Of a DNA stretch of 32,164 nucleotides, positions 17,498 through 26,377 are shown one piece after another. The notes below the pieces were generated by a model that saw only the letters and a program-made list of their open reading frames with translations, had not been told where the DNA came from and did no database searches. The DNA lies in the NCBI GenBank assembly GCA_025936795.1, contig JAICSR010000006.1, positions 1 to 32,164 on the forward strand, given 5' to 3'. Made by a program: the position numbers and the translations under genes. Each line of letters begins with the position of its first letter. Position 1 is the stretch's first letter. The stretch is from Ktedonobacterales bacterium. Its GTDB lineage: Bacteria > Chloroflexota > Ktedonobacteria > Ktedonobacterales > JADMIN01.

Positions 17498-18397
17498 GTG
17501 GCGGAAGTCTTAGTTGAGAGCCATAACCTTGTCAAGATCTACCGCAGCCACGATCTGGAGGTCGTCGCGCTGCAAGGGCTGGACCTGCGCGTGCCACAGG
17601 GCGAGATGCTGGCGCTGGTCGGGCCATCGGGCGCGGGAAAGAGCACGCTGCTCAACATCCTCGGCGGCCTGGATGATCCCAGCGCGGGACGCTGCGAGGT
17701 GGCAGGCGTGGACCTCACCCATCTAAGCCGACGCGAGCGGCTACTTTATCGGCGGCGCATCGTCGGCCATGTGTGGCAGCAGACCAGTCGCAATCTGCTC
17801 AGCGACCTGACACTGCTCGACAACGTGATGACGCCGATGCTGCTGGCGGGCTATCCTGCGGGCAAGCGGCGCGCCCGCGCGACCGAACTGCTGCGGCTGG
17901 TGGGGCTGGGTGACCGGCTCGATCACAAGCCAGAGCGGCTCTCCGGCGGCGAGCAGCAGCGTGGCGCGCTGGCGGTGGCGCTGGCGAATGAGCCGCCACT
18001 GCTGCTCGCCGATGAGCCAACCGGCGAGTTGGATAGCGCCACGGCGGCGGAGGCGCTGAGTCTCTTGCGCAGCCTGAACGCGGAGCTAGGGCTGACAACC
18101 ATCGTCGTCACGCACGACCCACATGTCGCAGAGGCGATGGACCGCTCGGTGGCGATTCGCGATGGACGCACCAGCACAGAAGTCGTGCATGACGAGGCGG
18201 CGGAGGAGACGGTCATCATTGACGGCGTCGGGCGCTTGCAGATTCCACGGCCCGCCCTCGACGCAATCAACTTCGGTGGACGCGCACGCGTGCATCTGGC
18301 GGGCGATCATGTCGAACTCTGGCCCGCGAATACCTTCAACGAGCGCGCCGCCGAGACGCGCGGAACGAGCGGAACGAGCGAGCAGCGCCGCAACTAA
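17498..18397 (+). CDS. ABC transporter ATP-binding protein (MacB/LolD-like)
   Basis: Walker A GPSGAGKSTLLNIL, signature LSGGEQQRGALAVALA, Walker B LLLADEPTGELDS; GTG start at 17498. Confidence 0.9.
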   Translation: MAEVLVESHNLVKIYRSHDLEVVALQGLDLRVPQGEMLALVGPSGAGKSTLLNILGGLDDPSAGRCEVAGVDLTHLSRRERLLYRRRIVGHVWQQTSRNLLSDLTLLDNVMTPMLLAGYPAGKRRARATELLRLVGLGDRLDHKPERLSGGEQQRGALAVALANEPPLLLADEPTGELDSATAAEALSLLRSLNAELGLTTIVVTHDPHVAEAMDRSVAIRDGRTSTEVVHDEAAEETVIIDGVGRLQIPRPALDAINFGGRARVHLAGDHVELWPANTFNERAAETRGTSGTSEQRRN

Positions 18398-18604
18398 CGC
18401 TCCCTTGGCGTTCGCTGAGCCACCTGCCGAGGGAATTGACGAGGCCGGTCAACTGTGGCATTGTCGTAGTGACAGGGACCACGCGCTGTGCCGTGCGCTG
18501 TGCGCGGCGGTCTCCCTAGGTTCGTAGCGCCGCGTCCACTACCACATTCCGGCGCTGCTCACATGTCCTACGGCAGCCACTCGCTCAAAAGACAGGCCTC
18601 ATTC

Positions 18605-19414
18605 ATGCGACATCGCTCTGTTCCGCTTCCGCACGCGCTCGCTGTACTCTCGTTCTTCGCGTTGCTCGCCATCGCGCTCTCTGGCTGTGGCGCGCTCCAG
18701 GCCATCGGCTCCTCGAACACCAACTATTTCCCAACCAATCTGCCGCGCTCGACGCCCAGCGCCCAGACATTTCAAGGCTGCCCACCGCAGGGGCAGGGCG
18801 GCGATCCGGCGCTCAACACCCTCTACAATCGCCAGGATGACTCGCCTCCCAACGGCTACCGCGTGACCGACATCAGCACGGTGATGGCGTTGCCCACCAC
18901 GCCGCAGGTCGAGGGCCACGACCGCAGCGCGTGGTCGAGCGCCAACGCCAAGCGCGTCGCGCTCTATGAGGGCGCAGGCGTGCGCATCACTGGCTGGGTG
19001 GTGGCTGTGCGCAAGGGCGGACCGACCGCCGCCAACTGCGACTCAGACACCAATCGCGACTGGTATCTGTGGATCGGGACAGGCGCGGGCGATGCGCTGA
19101 GCACGACGATGGTGGTCACGGTGACACCACCCATCCAGAAGACGCGCCCCGGCTGGACGGACTACACGATGCGTCGGCTGGTGGGGCAGGTTGTGCGCGT
19201 GAGCGGCTGGCTGGTCTATGACCAGGAGCCGCCGCCATTCGTCGGCCCTAACCGCACGACCGCCTGGGAAATTCAGCCCGTCATGCACCTGGAGACGTTG
19301 TATCAGAACCAGTGGATCAATCTCGATCTGATCCCCTATGGCTCGCGGGTCACTGGCACACCCTCCGCCGCCACGCCCGCGACCAGCCCTGCGACCAGCA
19401 CGCCCGGCGTGTGA
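18605..19414 (+). CDS. Lipoprotein, unknown function
   Basis: Signal peptide with lipobox LAIALSGC; downstream of the ABC exporter genes on the same strand. Confidence 0.7.
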   Translation: MRHRSVPLPHALAVLSFFALLAIALSGCGALQAIGSSNTNYFPTNLPRSTPSAQTFQGCPPQGQGGDPALNTLYNRQDDSPPNGYRVTDISTVMALPTTPQVEGHDRSAWSSANAKRVALYEGAGVRITGWVVAVRKGGPTAANCDSDTNRDWYLWIGTGAGDALSTTMVVTVTPPIQKTRPGWTDYTMRRLVGQVVRVSGWLVYDQEPPPFVGPNRTTAWEIQPVMHLETLYQNQWINLDLIPYGSRVTGTPSAATPATSPATSTPGV

Positions 19415-19448
19415 GCATCGGCAGCGGACGTGAACGTCAGCCATACAC

Positions 19449-19479
19449 ACAAAAGCGGCAGCCCTTGTGGCTGCCGCTA
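19449..19479 (-). terminator. Intrinsic terminator of tRNA-Phe
   Basis: Minus strand AGCGGCAGCC-ACAA-GGGCTGCCGCTTTTGTGTG. Confidence 0.85.
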
Positions 19480-19484
19480 TGAGA

Positions 19485-19560
19485 TGGTGCCAAGGGGCGG
19501 GATCGAACCGCCGACGCCAGCATTTTCAGTGCTGTGCTCTACCGACTGAGCTACCTTGGC
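19485..19560 (-). tRNA. tRNA-Phe (GAA), CCA encoded
   Basis: Minus strand GCCAAGGTAGCTCAGTCGGTAGAGCACAGCACTGAAAATGCTGGCGTCGGCGGTTCGATCCCGCCCCTTGGCACCA; anticodon loop CTGAAAA. Confidence 0.97.
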
Positions 19561-19667
19561 GTGCGCTGACGCAGGGTCAGCGGGTGTTAGTGTACCATTG
19601 GGCGAGCGGCGCTGTCAACGAGGATTTTTGGCTGGGGTTCTACCAAAAGCCGGAGGCTAGCAGCGGG

Positions 19668-19793
19668 GCCAGCGGTTAAAACCGCGCCTGAAGGGCCTCC
19701 AGCCCACGAGGTCCGCCTCCGCGGACCCCCATCCGGATCCGGGGTCTGGTGGTGGCCCGCAGGCCACCTTCAGGCGCGGTTTCAACCGCTGGC
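19668..19793. repeat. Family A nested inverted repeat, copy A2
   Basis: GCCAGCGGTTAAAACCGCGCCTGAAGG against the reverse complement of CCTTCAGGCGCGGTTTCAACCGCTGGC; internal hairpins GGTCCGC-CTCC-GCGGACC and GGTGGCC-CGCA-GGCCACC. Confidence 0.92.
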
Positions 19794-19800
19794 TGCCCTA

Positions 19801-21012
19801 TTATAGCGTTTGGCTGATGAAGAAACGCCACATCCAGAGCAGCAGCAGCGCCAGGGTCGCGCCCAGCGTGATGGCCTGCGTGGTGAGCGCCGCCAGGCTC
19901 GATTGATAGGTGGGGCTGGGGTGGGCTGCCAGGCGTAGCGACCCCAGCAGCAGATGCAGCGCCTCATCTTCGGGGGCGAGGTCGCTCATGCGCTGTATCC
20001 CTGCCACGCTCTGCGAGACCAGCGGGGCAATGTCTGGCGTCGCACGCAGCGCCGGGAGGACTCCGGGCTGAGTCAGATACCAGGTGGTGTAGGCCGGGTT
20101 GATCGCATGGGCGCGTGTGACCAACTCTGCGGCTTGCGTTATATCAGCGGTTGAGGCGGCGGATTCGAGCAGGTAGATGGCGACCAGCGCTGGCTCAGGG
20201 GTGGTGACGCGCCGCAGACGAGTCAGCGTGGCGCCAAGCTGGCGGGTGAGACCGAGCGCGCGCAGAGCGCGGCAGAGCGCGCTCAGGCAGGCGGCGTGAT
20301 GCTCGCGGCGCACGTATGGTGCGAGCGCCTGAATATCAGACAGGCTCACCCGCGCCAGCGCCTCGGCCTCTGCGGGCAGGCCGCGCGCCAGCATCGCCTC
20401 GGCCAGCGTCGCATTGGCCCGCACCGAGCGCTCGGAGGTCAGATGACTCGCTAGACGCGCGGCTTCGATGGCCAGCTCGTAGCGGTTGAGCCGCACGAGC
20501 GCGACAGAGCAGTTGGCGATGGTCTGTGGATCGGGCGAGGCCTCCATCGCCACAATCGCGGCTGCCAGCGCCTCGTCGTAGCGCCCCAGCCCCAGCAGCG
20601 CCGTCACCCGGCGATTGAGCCAGACGAGCCGCCGCCGCCCAACCCAGGCGCCCGTCCCCGTGACCGCCAGCGATTGATCGCACATCGCCAGCGCCTCGGC
20701 GTAGCGCCCGCGCTGCGCCAGCGTGTCGGCGCGTGCGGCGGGCGAGAGCCAGCGCGCCACCCGCAGCAATGCCAGCCACAACGCGACGCCCAGCAGCGGC
20801 GCGCCACTCAGCGGCGTATCGAGCGCGATGGAGATGAGTATCGGCGCCAACGCCAGCCCCACCCAGGAGAGCGCCGCCACTCTGGTGAAGAGGCCGCTGC
20901 CATCAGTCACGACGAGGCGTGTGACAGGCGCAGTGACACGCAGCGTGCGGCCGCCGATGGGCGTGACGCCTGCATCTGCGCGCTCCGCATTCCCCTCGAA
21001 TGGACGAGCCAT
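19801..21012 (-). CDS. TPR-repeat protein with TM segments (C-terminal tail anchor)
   Basis: TPR-like helices (GRYAEALAMCDQSLAV, GRYDEALAAAIVAMEASP); C-terminal ITLGATLALLLLWMWRFF hydrophobic anchor. Confidence 0.75.
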   Translation of the reverse strand: MARPFEGNAERADAGVTPIGGRTLRVTAPVTRLVVTDGSGLFTRVAALSWVGLALAPILISIALDTPLSGAPLLGVALWLALLRVARWLSPAARADTLAQRGRYAEALAMCDQSLAVTGTGAWVGRRRLVWLNRRVTALLGLGRYDEALAAAIVAMEASPDPQTIANCSVALVRLNRYELAIEAARLASHLTSERSVRANATLAEAMLARGLPAEAEALARVSLSDIQALAPYVRREHHAACLSALCRALRALGLTRQLGATLTRLRRVTTPEPALVAIYLLESAASTADITQAAELVTRAHAINPAYTTWYLTQPGVLPALRATPDIAPLVSQSVAGIQRMSDLAPEDEALHLLLGSLRLAAHPSPTYQSSLAALTTQAITLGATLALLLLWMWRFFISQTL

Positions 21013-21030
21013 CGGCGCCAGCCTCCAATT

Positions 21031-21062
21031 GTTAGACGCGGTTTAGACGTGGTTTAGACGTG
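21031..21062. repeat. 11-bp tandem repeat, about 3 copies
   Basis: GTTAGACGCG-GTTTAGACGTG-GTTTAGACGTG; overlaps the stop codon of the GT87 gene. Confidence 0.85.
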
Positions 21063-22445
21063 GTCTTGCGCGGCCATCTGCTCCAGCGCCTCAGGCGCAG
21101 CTGCGGGCGGCGTTGCGACCGACCGGCGTGAGCGTAGCGGCCCAGCGCTCAGGATAGCGCGCAATGTGAAAGAGAGCAAGAGGATATTGCGAATCGCCAC
21201 GACTGGCATAAAGGCCCAGTCATACGTCACCGTCTGGATGGGGTTGCGCAAGCCGTAGAGATACGGGAAGATCAGCGTGGTCAGCGCGCAGATCAGCAGC
21301 CAGAGGCCATCGAAGCCAAAGACCTCGGCGACGAAGGGCGTGATCCAGATGAGGTACTGCGGGCTGAAAATCTTGTTGGCGACGACCACCACCCCCAGCA
21401 CGGCCAGGAAGGCCTGCGCCAGGCTCAGCCGTCCCCGCGCGAACCGCCAGTAGGCCCAGAGGCAGCCCACCGCGAGCGCCAGCGTGGAGAGCGGCTTGAG
21501 CGCGACATCGAGCGGACCGACGTAGTTGAGCGAGACGAACGAGAAGTCCGGATGGGCGGGTATGCCGACGATGGAGCCAAGCCAGAGCAGTGTCGCCGGG
21601 GTAGATTCGACCTGCAACGGGCGCGCGCCAGCATAGGTGAACTCGGCCAGCGCGCCAGAGGGGTTGAGCACGAAGGCGAGCGCGAATCCCAGACCGACCG
21701 CGCCGAGGAACAGCGCCGCGCCCTCGGCTGTGCGCCAGGTAGCCGGGGAGCGCAGCCAGCCGAACCAGCTACGCGCCCTGCGCAGCTGCGCCGCGCCTGC
21801 CGCCGAATGCGCCGATTGCGCCACGCCTTCCACTGGCTGCGCCGTAGCATGCAGCGTCTGCCACTGCGCGATCAGCGGCAGCGGCGCGAGGAAAATGGGG
21901 TAGAGCTTGAGCAGCACACCCAGCGCCAGCAGCAGATAGGCGCCTGCGAAGTGGCGGCGCTGCGTGGCCCAGAGCGCCACCAGCGTGACGAGCGCGGGGA
22001 AGATGTCGAAGCGGGCGACGAGTGTGGCAGCCGCGCCAATGATGAGGTAGACGGCGTAGGCGATGGCGCGCTTGCGGTCGGAGAAGCGCAGGTAGCCCAG
22101 GTAGCCCAGAATCACGGCGGCGGCGGCCCACCAGCTAAAGACCGACTCAAACGCGGGCAACGGCGGCAGCAGCGTCAGCGAGAACGGCAGAATCGCCAGC
22201 GGTGGATACTCCGTCGGCAGCGCGGTGAAGATCGGGTGGCCCGTCCAGAAGTTCAGCGCATAGGTGTGATACTCGACGACATCGCCATTGGGCAGGCGCG
22301 CGGTCGCGACGACGGCGCTGCGCATCGCCACCAGCGCCAGCGCCAGCAGACCAACCTCCGCGAGACGGGCGAGCCAGCGAAGCCAGTGGATGCGGCCCAG
22401 GTGGTGTGGCGCTCCCTCGCTCGCTCGCATCTCACGCTCCTGCAC
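21054..22445 (-). CDS. GT87-family (DUF2029-like) polyprenyl-sugar mannosyltransferase
   Basis: DVVEYHTYALNFWTGHPIFTALPTEYPPLAILPF and ALGVLLKLYPIFLAPLPLI, multi-TM. Confidence 0.8.
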   Translation of the reverse strand: MQEREMRASEGAPHHLGRIHWLRWLARLAEVGLLALALVAMRSAVVATARLPNGDVVEYHTYALNFWTGHPIFTALPTEYPPLAILPFSLTLLPPLPAFESVFSWWAAAAVILGYLGYLRFSDRKRAIAYAVYLIIGAAATLVARFDIFPALVTLVALWATQRRHFAGAYLLLALGVLLKLYPIFLAPLPLIAQWQTLHATAQPVEGVAQSAHSAAGAAQLRRARSWFGWLRSPATWRTAEGAALFLGAVGLGFALAFVLNPSGALAEFTYAGARPLQVESTPATLLWLGSIVGIPAHPDFSFVSLNYVGPLDVALKPLSTLALAVGCLWAYWRFARGRLSLAQAFLAVLGVVVVANKIFSPQYLIWITPFVAEVFGFDGLWLLICALTTLIFPYLYGLRNPIQTVTYDWAFMPVVAIRNILLLSFTLRAILSAGPLRSRRSVATPPAAAPEALEQMAAQDHV

Positions 22446-22585
22446 TGCCGCTGGCCCGCTAGCCTGCCACGCATGGCGCCATCAGCGCGCCGCTTCTCGA
22501 CCTCGTGTCAGTGTATCACGGCGGCCCAGGCGCGATAAGCCGCTGCGCTGGCGGATGGCTGCCAGTAGGGGGCAGGGCAGGGGCA

Positions 22586-22726
22586 GCCAGCGAATGAATT
22601 CGCGCCTGAAGGGCCTTGCGGCCCACAAGACCCGCCTACGCGGGTCCGAAGACTCCGGACGTGGACCTGCGCAGGCAGGTCTTGTGGCGACCGCAGTCGC
22701 CTTCAGGCGTGGTTTTAACGGCTGGC
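22586..22726. repeat. Family A nested inverted repeat, copy A3
   Basis: GCGAA-TGAA-TTCGC, GGGCC-TTGC-GGCCC and GACCCGC-CTAC-GCGGGTC, then mirrored GACCTGC-GCAG-GCAGGTC and GGCGAC-CGCA-GTCGCC. Confidence 0.92.
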
Positions 22727-22807
22727 CCCGCTGACCCGCTGCGGCTGAGGCCAGCCCACACGCCGCTACGCTTGACGCAAGCGGCGCGCTGGACGTAGGC
22801 TCATGGT

Positions 22808-23656
22808 ATGCGATTGAGCTTTTCGACGGGAACGTTCTATCATCGGTCCCTGGACTATAGCTTGCGGCTGGCGCGTGATCTCGGCTTCGATGGCGTGGAG
22901 CTTGCCATCGGGCCAGAGGCGCTCTACCTCGGCGTGGCGCCGCTGCGGCGCGCGATTGAGCAGGTGGGGCTGCCCGTGCTGAGCGTCCACCCGCCATTTC
23001 TGCGGCTGCCGGGGTGGCCGCGCTGGCCCTCGCAGCGCCTGCCGCGCCTGATGACGCTGGCGCGTGAGTTGGGCGCTGAGCTTGGCATCACACACACGAT
23101 GAACTTCTACGACCCCGACTCCGCGCGCAACGCCCATTTCAGCCAGGCGATCCACATGGGGCTGGCGGCTGGTGGCGGCCAGGTGGCGCTGACCATCGAG
23201 AACAGCCAGTACAACCGACGCAGGCGCATGGCCTACCTCGATCATCTGCGTCGCCTGGTCAACTACGCCCAGACGCGCGGCTGCGGCATCACCTTCGACA
23301 CCTGCCACGCGGGCGCTTGCCACGAAGACCTCCTGCGCGACTACGACCTCGTGCGGCCACTGCTGCGCAACGTCCATCTCAACGATCTCGTCTGGCGCAA
23401 CGGCCAGCCGCGCACACACACCATTCCTGGCGAGGGCGCGCTACCGCTGCGGGAACTGCTGGCGCAGATGGCGCGCGACGAGTATGCCGGGCTGGTGACA
23501 GTGGAACTGCACCCGCGCGAGGTAGGGCTGCTCAGTCGCACGCGCGCCGAGCAGGCGCTGGGCCGCTCGCTCGCCTTCATGCGCGCCGCCATCGCCGAGG
23601 CGGCCCCGACGGCTTCCACTCCGAGCAGCGAGCAGCAGACCATCGAGCAGGTGTGA
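22808..23656 (+). CDS. Sugar phosphate isomerase/epimerase (xylose isomerase-like TIM barrel)
   Basis: LSFSTGTFYHRSLDYSLRLARDLGFDGVEL..., TIENSQYN, GITFDTCHAG, VHLNDLVWRNGQPRTHTIPGEG. Confidence 0.85.
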   Translation: MRLSFSTGTFYHRSLDYSLRLARDLGFDGVELAIGPEALYLGVAPLRRAIEQVGLPVLSVHPPFLRLPGWPRWPSQRLPRLMTLARELGAELGITHTMNFYDPDSARNAHFSQAIHMGLAAGGGQVALTIENSQYNRRRRMAYLDHLRRLVNYAQTRGCGITFDTCHAGACHEDLLRDYDLVRPLLRNVHLNDLVWRNGQPRTHTIPGEGALPLRELLAQMARDEYAGLVTVELHPREVGLLSRTRAEQALGRSLAFMRAAIAEAAPTASTPSSEQQTIEQV

Positions 23657-23698
23657 AGGCCGCTGGTGGCCTGGGTCGTTGGCGTTGCGCCGCGCGAC

Positions 23699-23734
23699 CT
23701 CACCCCCGGCCCCTCTCCCGCGAGGAGAGGGGAG
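23699..23734. repeat. Family C hairpin repeat, between convergent genes
   Basis: CTCACCCCCGGCCCCTCTCC-CGCGA-GGAGAGGGGAG. Confidence 0.85.
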
Positions 23735-23739
23735 CAGGA

Positions 23740-24678
23740 TTACCGGATGCGCTCCGGCCAGGTGTAGACGTTACAGCTCTCGCCGCGCAGGAAGCCGACC
23801 AGCGTGATGCCGCCGGAGCGCGCCAGGTCAATCGCCAGGCTGGAGGGCGCCGAGACAGCGGCGATGATGGGGATGCGCGCCACCAGCGCCTTGAGCGTGA
23901 TCTCATACGAGAGCCGCCCGCTCACCAGCAGCGTGCGGGCGTGCAGCGGCGTCTCTCTGGCCAGCAGCGCGTGTCCCACCAGCTTATCCACCGCGTTGTG
24001 GCGCCCGATGTCCTCACGCGCCGCGATCAGCCGACCTGCGCCGTCGAAGAGCGCTGCGCCATGCAACCCGCCCGTCGCGCCGAAGACCCGCTGCTCGGCG
24101 AGGAGCTGATCGGGCAGGCAATAGAGCGTGGCGGGCGCGACGCTGAAGCCATCGAGCGCGACGGGCGGTAGCAGCGCGCATGCCGCCTCAACGGTGTTCT
24201 TGCCGCAGACGCCACAACTGGAGTTGACGGCGAACTGGCGCGAATAGCCCGCCGCGCGCATACGCTGGCCGAGGTCTACCCCGGCGGCGCAGCGCGCCTG
24301 GATGATGTTTGGCGAGGGTAGGCCGTCGTCGTCCAGGCCAGGCTGCAAGGCGACGATCTCATCGGCCCGCATAATCAACCCCTCGCTCAGCAGAAAACCC
24401 ATCGCCAACTCATCGTCGTGGCCGGGCGTCCGCATGATGACGGCGACCGTCTCAGGAGCGTGCGCCGCGCCGTCTGCGCCATCTGGCTCGCCAGAAAGCG
24501 CGCGAATCTCCAGCGGCTCCTCGGCGACGAGTTCATCGCTCGTCTCATCGCTCGTCGCGCCGCGCCAGCGAATGACACCGCTCGTCACCTGGGCCAGCGG
24601 ATTGGCGACGGAGCGCACGGCGCCGCTCAGCGCGCCGTTCGGCGTGTCGTGCGGCGCATGACTCGTCGCATTGCTCAT
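23740..24678 (-). CDS. fdhD: Formate dehydrogenase accessory sulfurtransferase FdhD
   Basis: RTPGHDDELAMGFLLSEGLI, NSSCGVCGK, GATGGLHGAALF, REDIGRHNAVDKLVG, SGRLSYEITLKA. Confidence 0.95.
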   Translation of the reverse strand: MSNATSHAPHDTPNGALSGAVRSVANPLAQVTSGVIRWRGATSDETSDELVAEEPLEIRALSGEPDGADGAAHAPETVAVIMRTPGHDDELAMGFLLSEGLIMRADEIVALQPGLDDDGLPSPNIIQARCAAGVDLGQRMRAAGYSRQFAVNSSCGVCGKNTVEAACALLPPVALDGFSVAPATLYCLPDQLLAEQRVFGATGGLHGAALFDGAGRLIAAREDIGRHNAVDKLVGHALLARETPLHARTLLVSGRLSYEITLKALVARIPIIAAVSAPSSLAIDLARSGGITLVGFLRGESCNVYTWPERIR

Positions 24679-25484
24679 GAGTCGCCTCCCTCCGCATTGC
24701 CATCGCAGATCGCTATCGCTGCCGAGACGCGCATGGCGTTGGCGCCGCAGGCCGCGCAGGTCGGCGGGAAGATGGCGCGCTCGATCAACACGGTCACGCT
24801 GTCAATCATCCGCTCAATCGGCAGATCATCATCGCGACGCGAGCCGAGGCTATCGAGCAGCGAGAAGAGGGCGAGCGCCGTTCCCTCAATGTCGAGGTCA
24901 GGCCAGACCCCACCGCTCTCGCGCGCGGCGCGCAGTCGCTCCTCGATCAGATTGAGCGCATAGCGGCGCACGGTGGCCTGGTAGGGCGCTAACTCCGGCT
25001 CCAGCGACATCAGTTGCTGCCAGACAACGCGCAATCCCGGTCGCTGGTCGCCCGCCAGCACGCTGGTGATGGCATCGTGAATTGTGGCGTGGTGGTCGCC
25101 GTGGGCCAGGTCCATCTGGGCGAGACGCACATGGGTGAAGATGTCGGAGAGTCGCAGCAGCGTCAACGCCAGCAAGATTTGCCGCTTGTTGCGGAAGTAG
25201 TTGTAGAACGTGCCGACACTGACCCCGGCGGCCAGCGCAATGTCATCGGCGGTGGTCGCGGCATAGCCCCGCGCGACAAAGAGCGCCTCAGCCGATTTCA
25301 GCAACTCGGCGCGCTTCTCGCGGCTGCGCGCCTGGCGTGGCGCACGCGGCAGCTCCTCCAGCGCAGGATACAGCGCTGCCTGGAGCGCACTCAGGTCGAG
25401 CGCGTCGGCCTGGGCGGGTGCGTCATCTTGCTCCACCGTCGCATCGGCGCCATCGCTGCGTCGCCGTGAGGATGACATGGCCAT
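24675..25484 (-). CDS. TetR-family transcriptional regulator
   Basis: SREKRAELLKSAEALFVARGYAATTADDIALAAGVSVGTFYNYFRNKRQILLA; ATGA overlap with fdhD. Confidence 0.92.
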   Translation of the reverse strand: MAMSSSRRRSDGADATVEQDDAPAQADALDLSALQAALYPALEELPRAPRQARSREKRAELLKSAEALFVARGYAATTADDIALAAGVSVGTFYNYFRNKRQILLALTLLRLSDIFTHVRLAQMDLAHGDHHATIHDAITSVLAGDQRPGLRVVWQQLMSLEPELAPYQATVRRYALNLIEERLRAARESGGVWPDLDIEGTALALFSLLDSLGSRRDDDLPIERMIDSVTVLIERAIFPPTCAACGANAMRVSAAIAICDGNAEGGDS

Positions 25485-25615
25485 CGAGCGATTCTCCACG
25501 ATTGACTGAGCGAGATCTGCTGAGCGGTTCGTCACGGCGTCGGCGCGTGACCCCGGCTCCTGGACTCCATAGTATGACGCAAACCCGCAATCCGCCAGCC
25601 AGAGGGAACGCGAAA

Positions 25616-25661
25616 GCTGGCTAGCAGGTTGAAACCGCGCCTGGAGGACGGTAAACCGCCT
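25616..25661. repeat. Family A fragment (one arm only)
   Basis: AGCTGGCTAGCAGGTTGAAACCGCGCCTGGAGG matches the family A terminal block; no mirrored arm seen. Confidence 0.7.
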
Positions 25662-25689
25662 GATATGGTTCGTCGCTTCACGATGCTCG

Positions 25690-26085
25690 CTAGCCGACGG
25701 GCATGGTCAGGCGGCGCTCGACAAACTGGGTGACATGCAGCAGGGCGTCGCGCTCGAATGGCTTGGGCAACATCTGCGCGCCAAGTTGACGCAGCAGGTC
25801 AGAGAAGGCGGGCGGAAAGTGCGCCGCCATGCTGGAGATGGCGACGTAGGCGAAACGCGGCGCGGTCAGCCCTTCCTCGGCGGCGCGGCGTAGCGTCTCG
25901 AAGCCATCGAGTCGGGGCATCTGGTAGTCCAGCAGCACAATCATTGGCGCGGGGCCTGCGCGCAGCGCGTCCAGCGCCTCCAGGCCGTCGGCGGCTTCGC
26001 GGGTCTCGTACCCCGCCTCGGTGAGCCACCCGCGCAGAGTCATCCGAACGGTAGCGCTGTCATCGACGATGAGGACGGGTATCAT
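25690..26085 (-). CDS. CheY-like single-domain response regulator
   Basis: PVLIVDDSATVRMTLRGWL, IVLLDYQMPRLDGFETL, AISSM, MLPKPF. Confidence 0.92.
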   Translation of the reverse strand: MIPVLIVDDSATVRMTLRGWLTEAGYETREAADGLEALDALRAGPAPMIVLLDYQMPRLDGFETLRRAAEEGLTAPRFAYVAISSMAAHFPPAFSDLLRQLGAQMLPKPFERDALLHVTQFVERRLTMPVG

Positions 26086-26210
26086 GCCTGCTCACTTTCT
26101 CATGGCGCGCATTCGGCTGCGCTACGCTGCCGCTATGATACCTGAGGATGGGCAAGCAGGCGATAGGTATGGGACTCTCCGGCCAGTGAGACGTGTGCGG
26201 GGGTGAGGGG

Positions 26211-26340
26211 CGCGGCATTGAAAGGCCGGCGCACGGTGTGCGGGGCATACAGGCCCTTTGGCGTGCCGCCACAGGCGCCATGCGCCCTTCCTCGGCCTTC
26301 AGGTCGGCGTCGGCGTGCGTCGGCCTTTCAAGGCTGCGAG
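26211..26340. repeat. Family B nested inverted repeat, copy B1
   Basis: Left end GCGGCATTGAAAGGCCGGCGCAC; right-end reverse complement CGCAGCCTTGAAAGGCCGACGCAC. Confidence 0.85.
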
Positions 26341-26377
26341 CGCTAGCGTTGGGAGGAAGCTTGCTCACCAGCGTTGC

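Noticed and set aside
21552-22538. 328-aa antisense ORF over the GT87 gene
   Set aside because: Arg/Gln-rich shadow ORF without recognisable domain.
23317-24171. 284-aa ORF including PHPRPLSREERG
   Set aside because: Spans the end of the epimerase gene, the family C repeat and antisense fdhD; artefact of the repeat.
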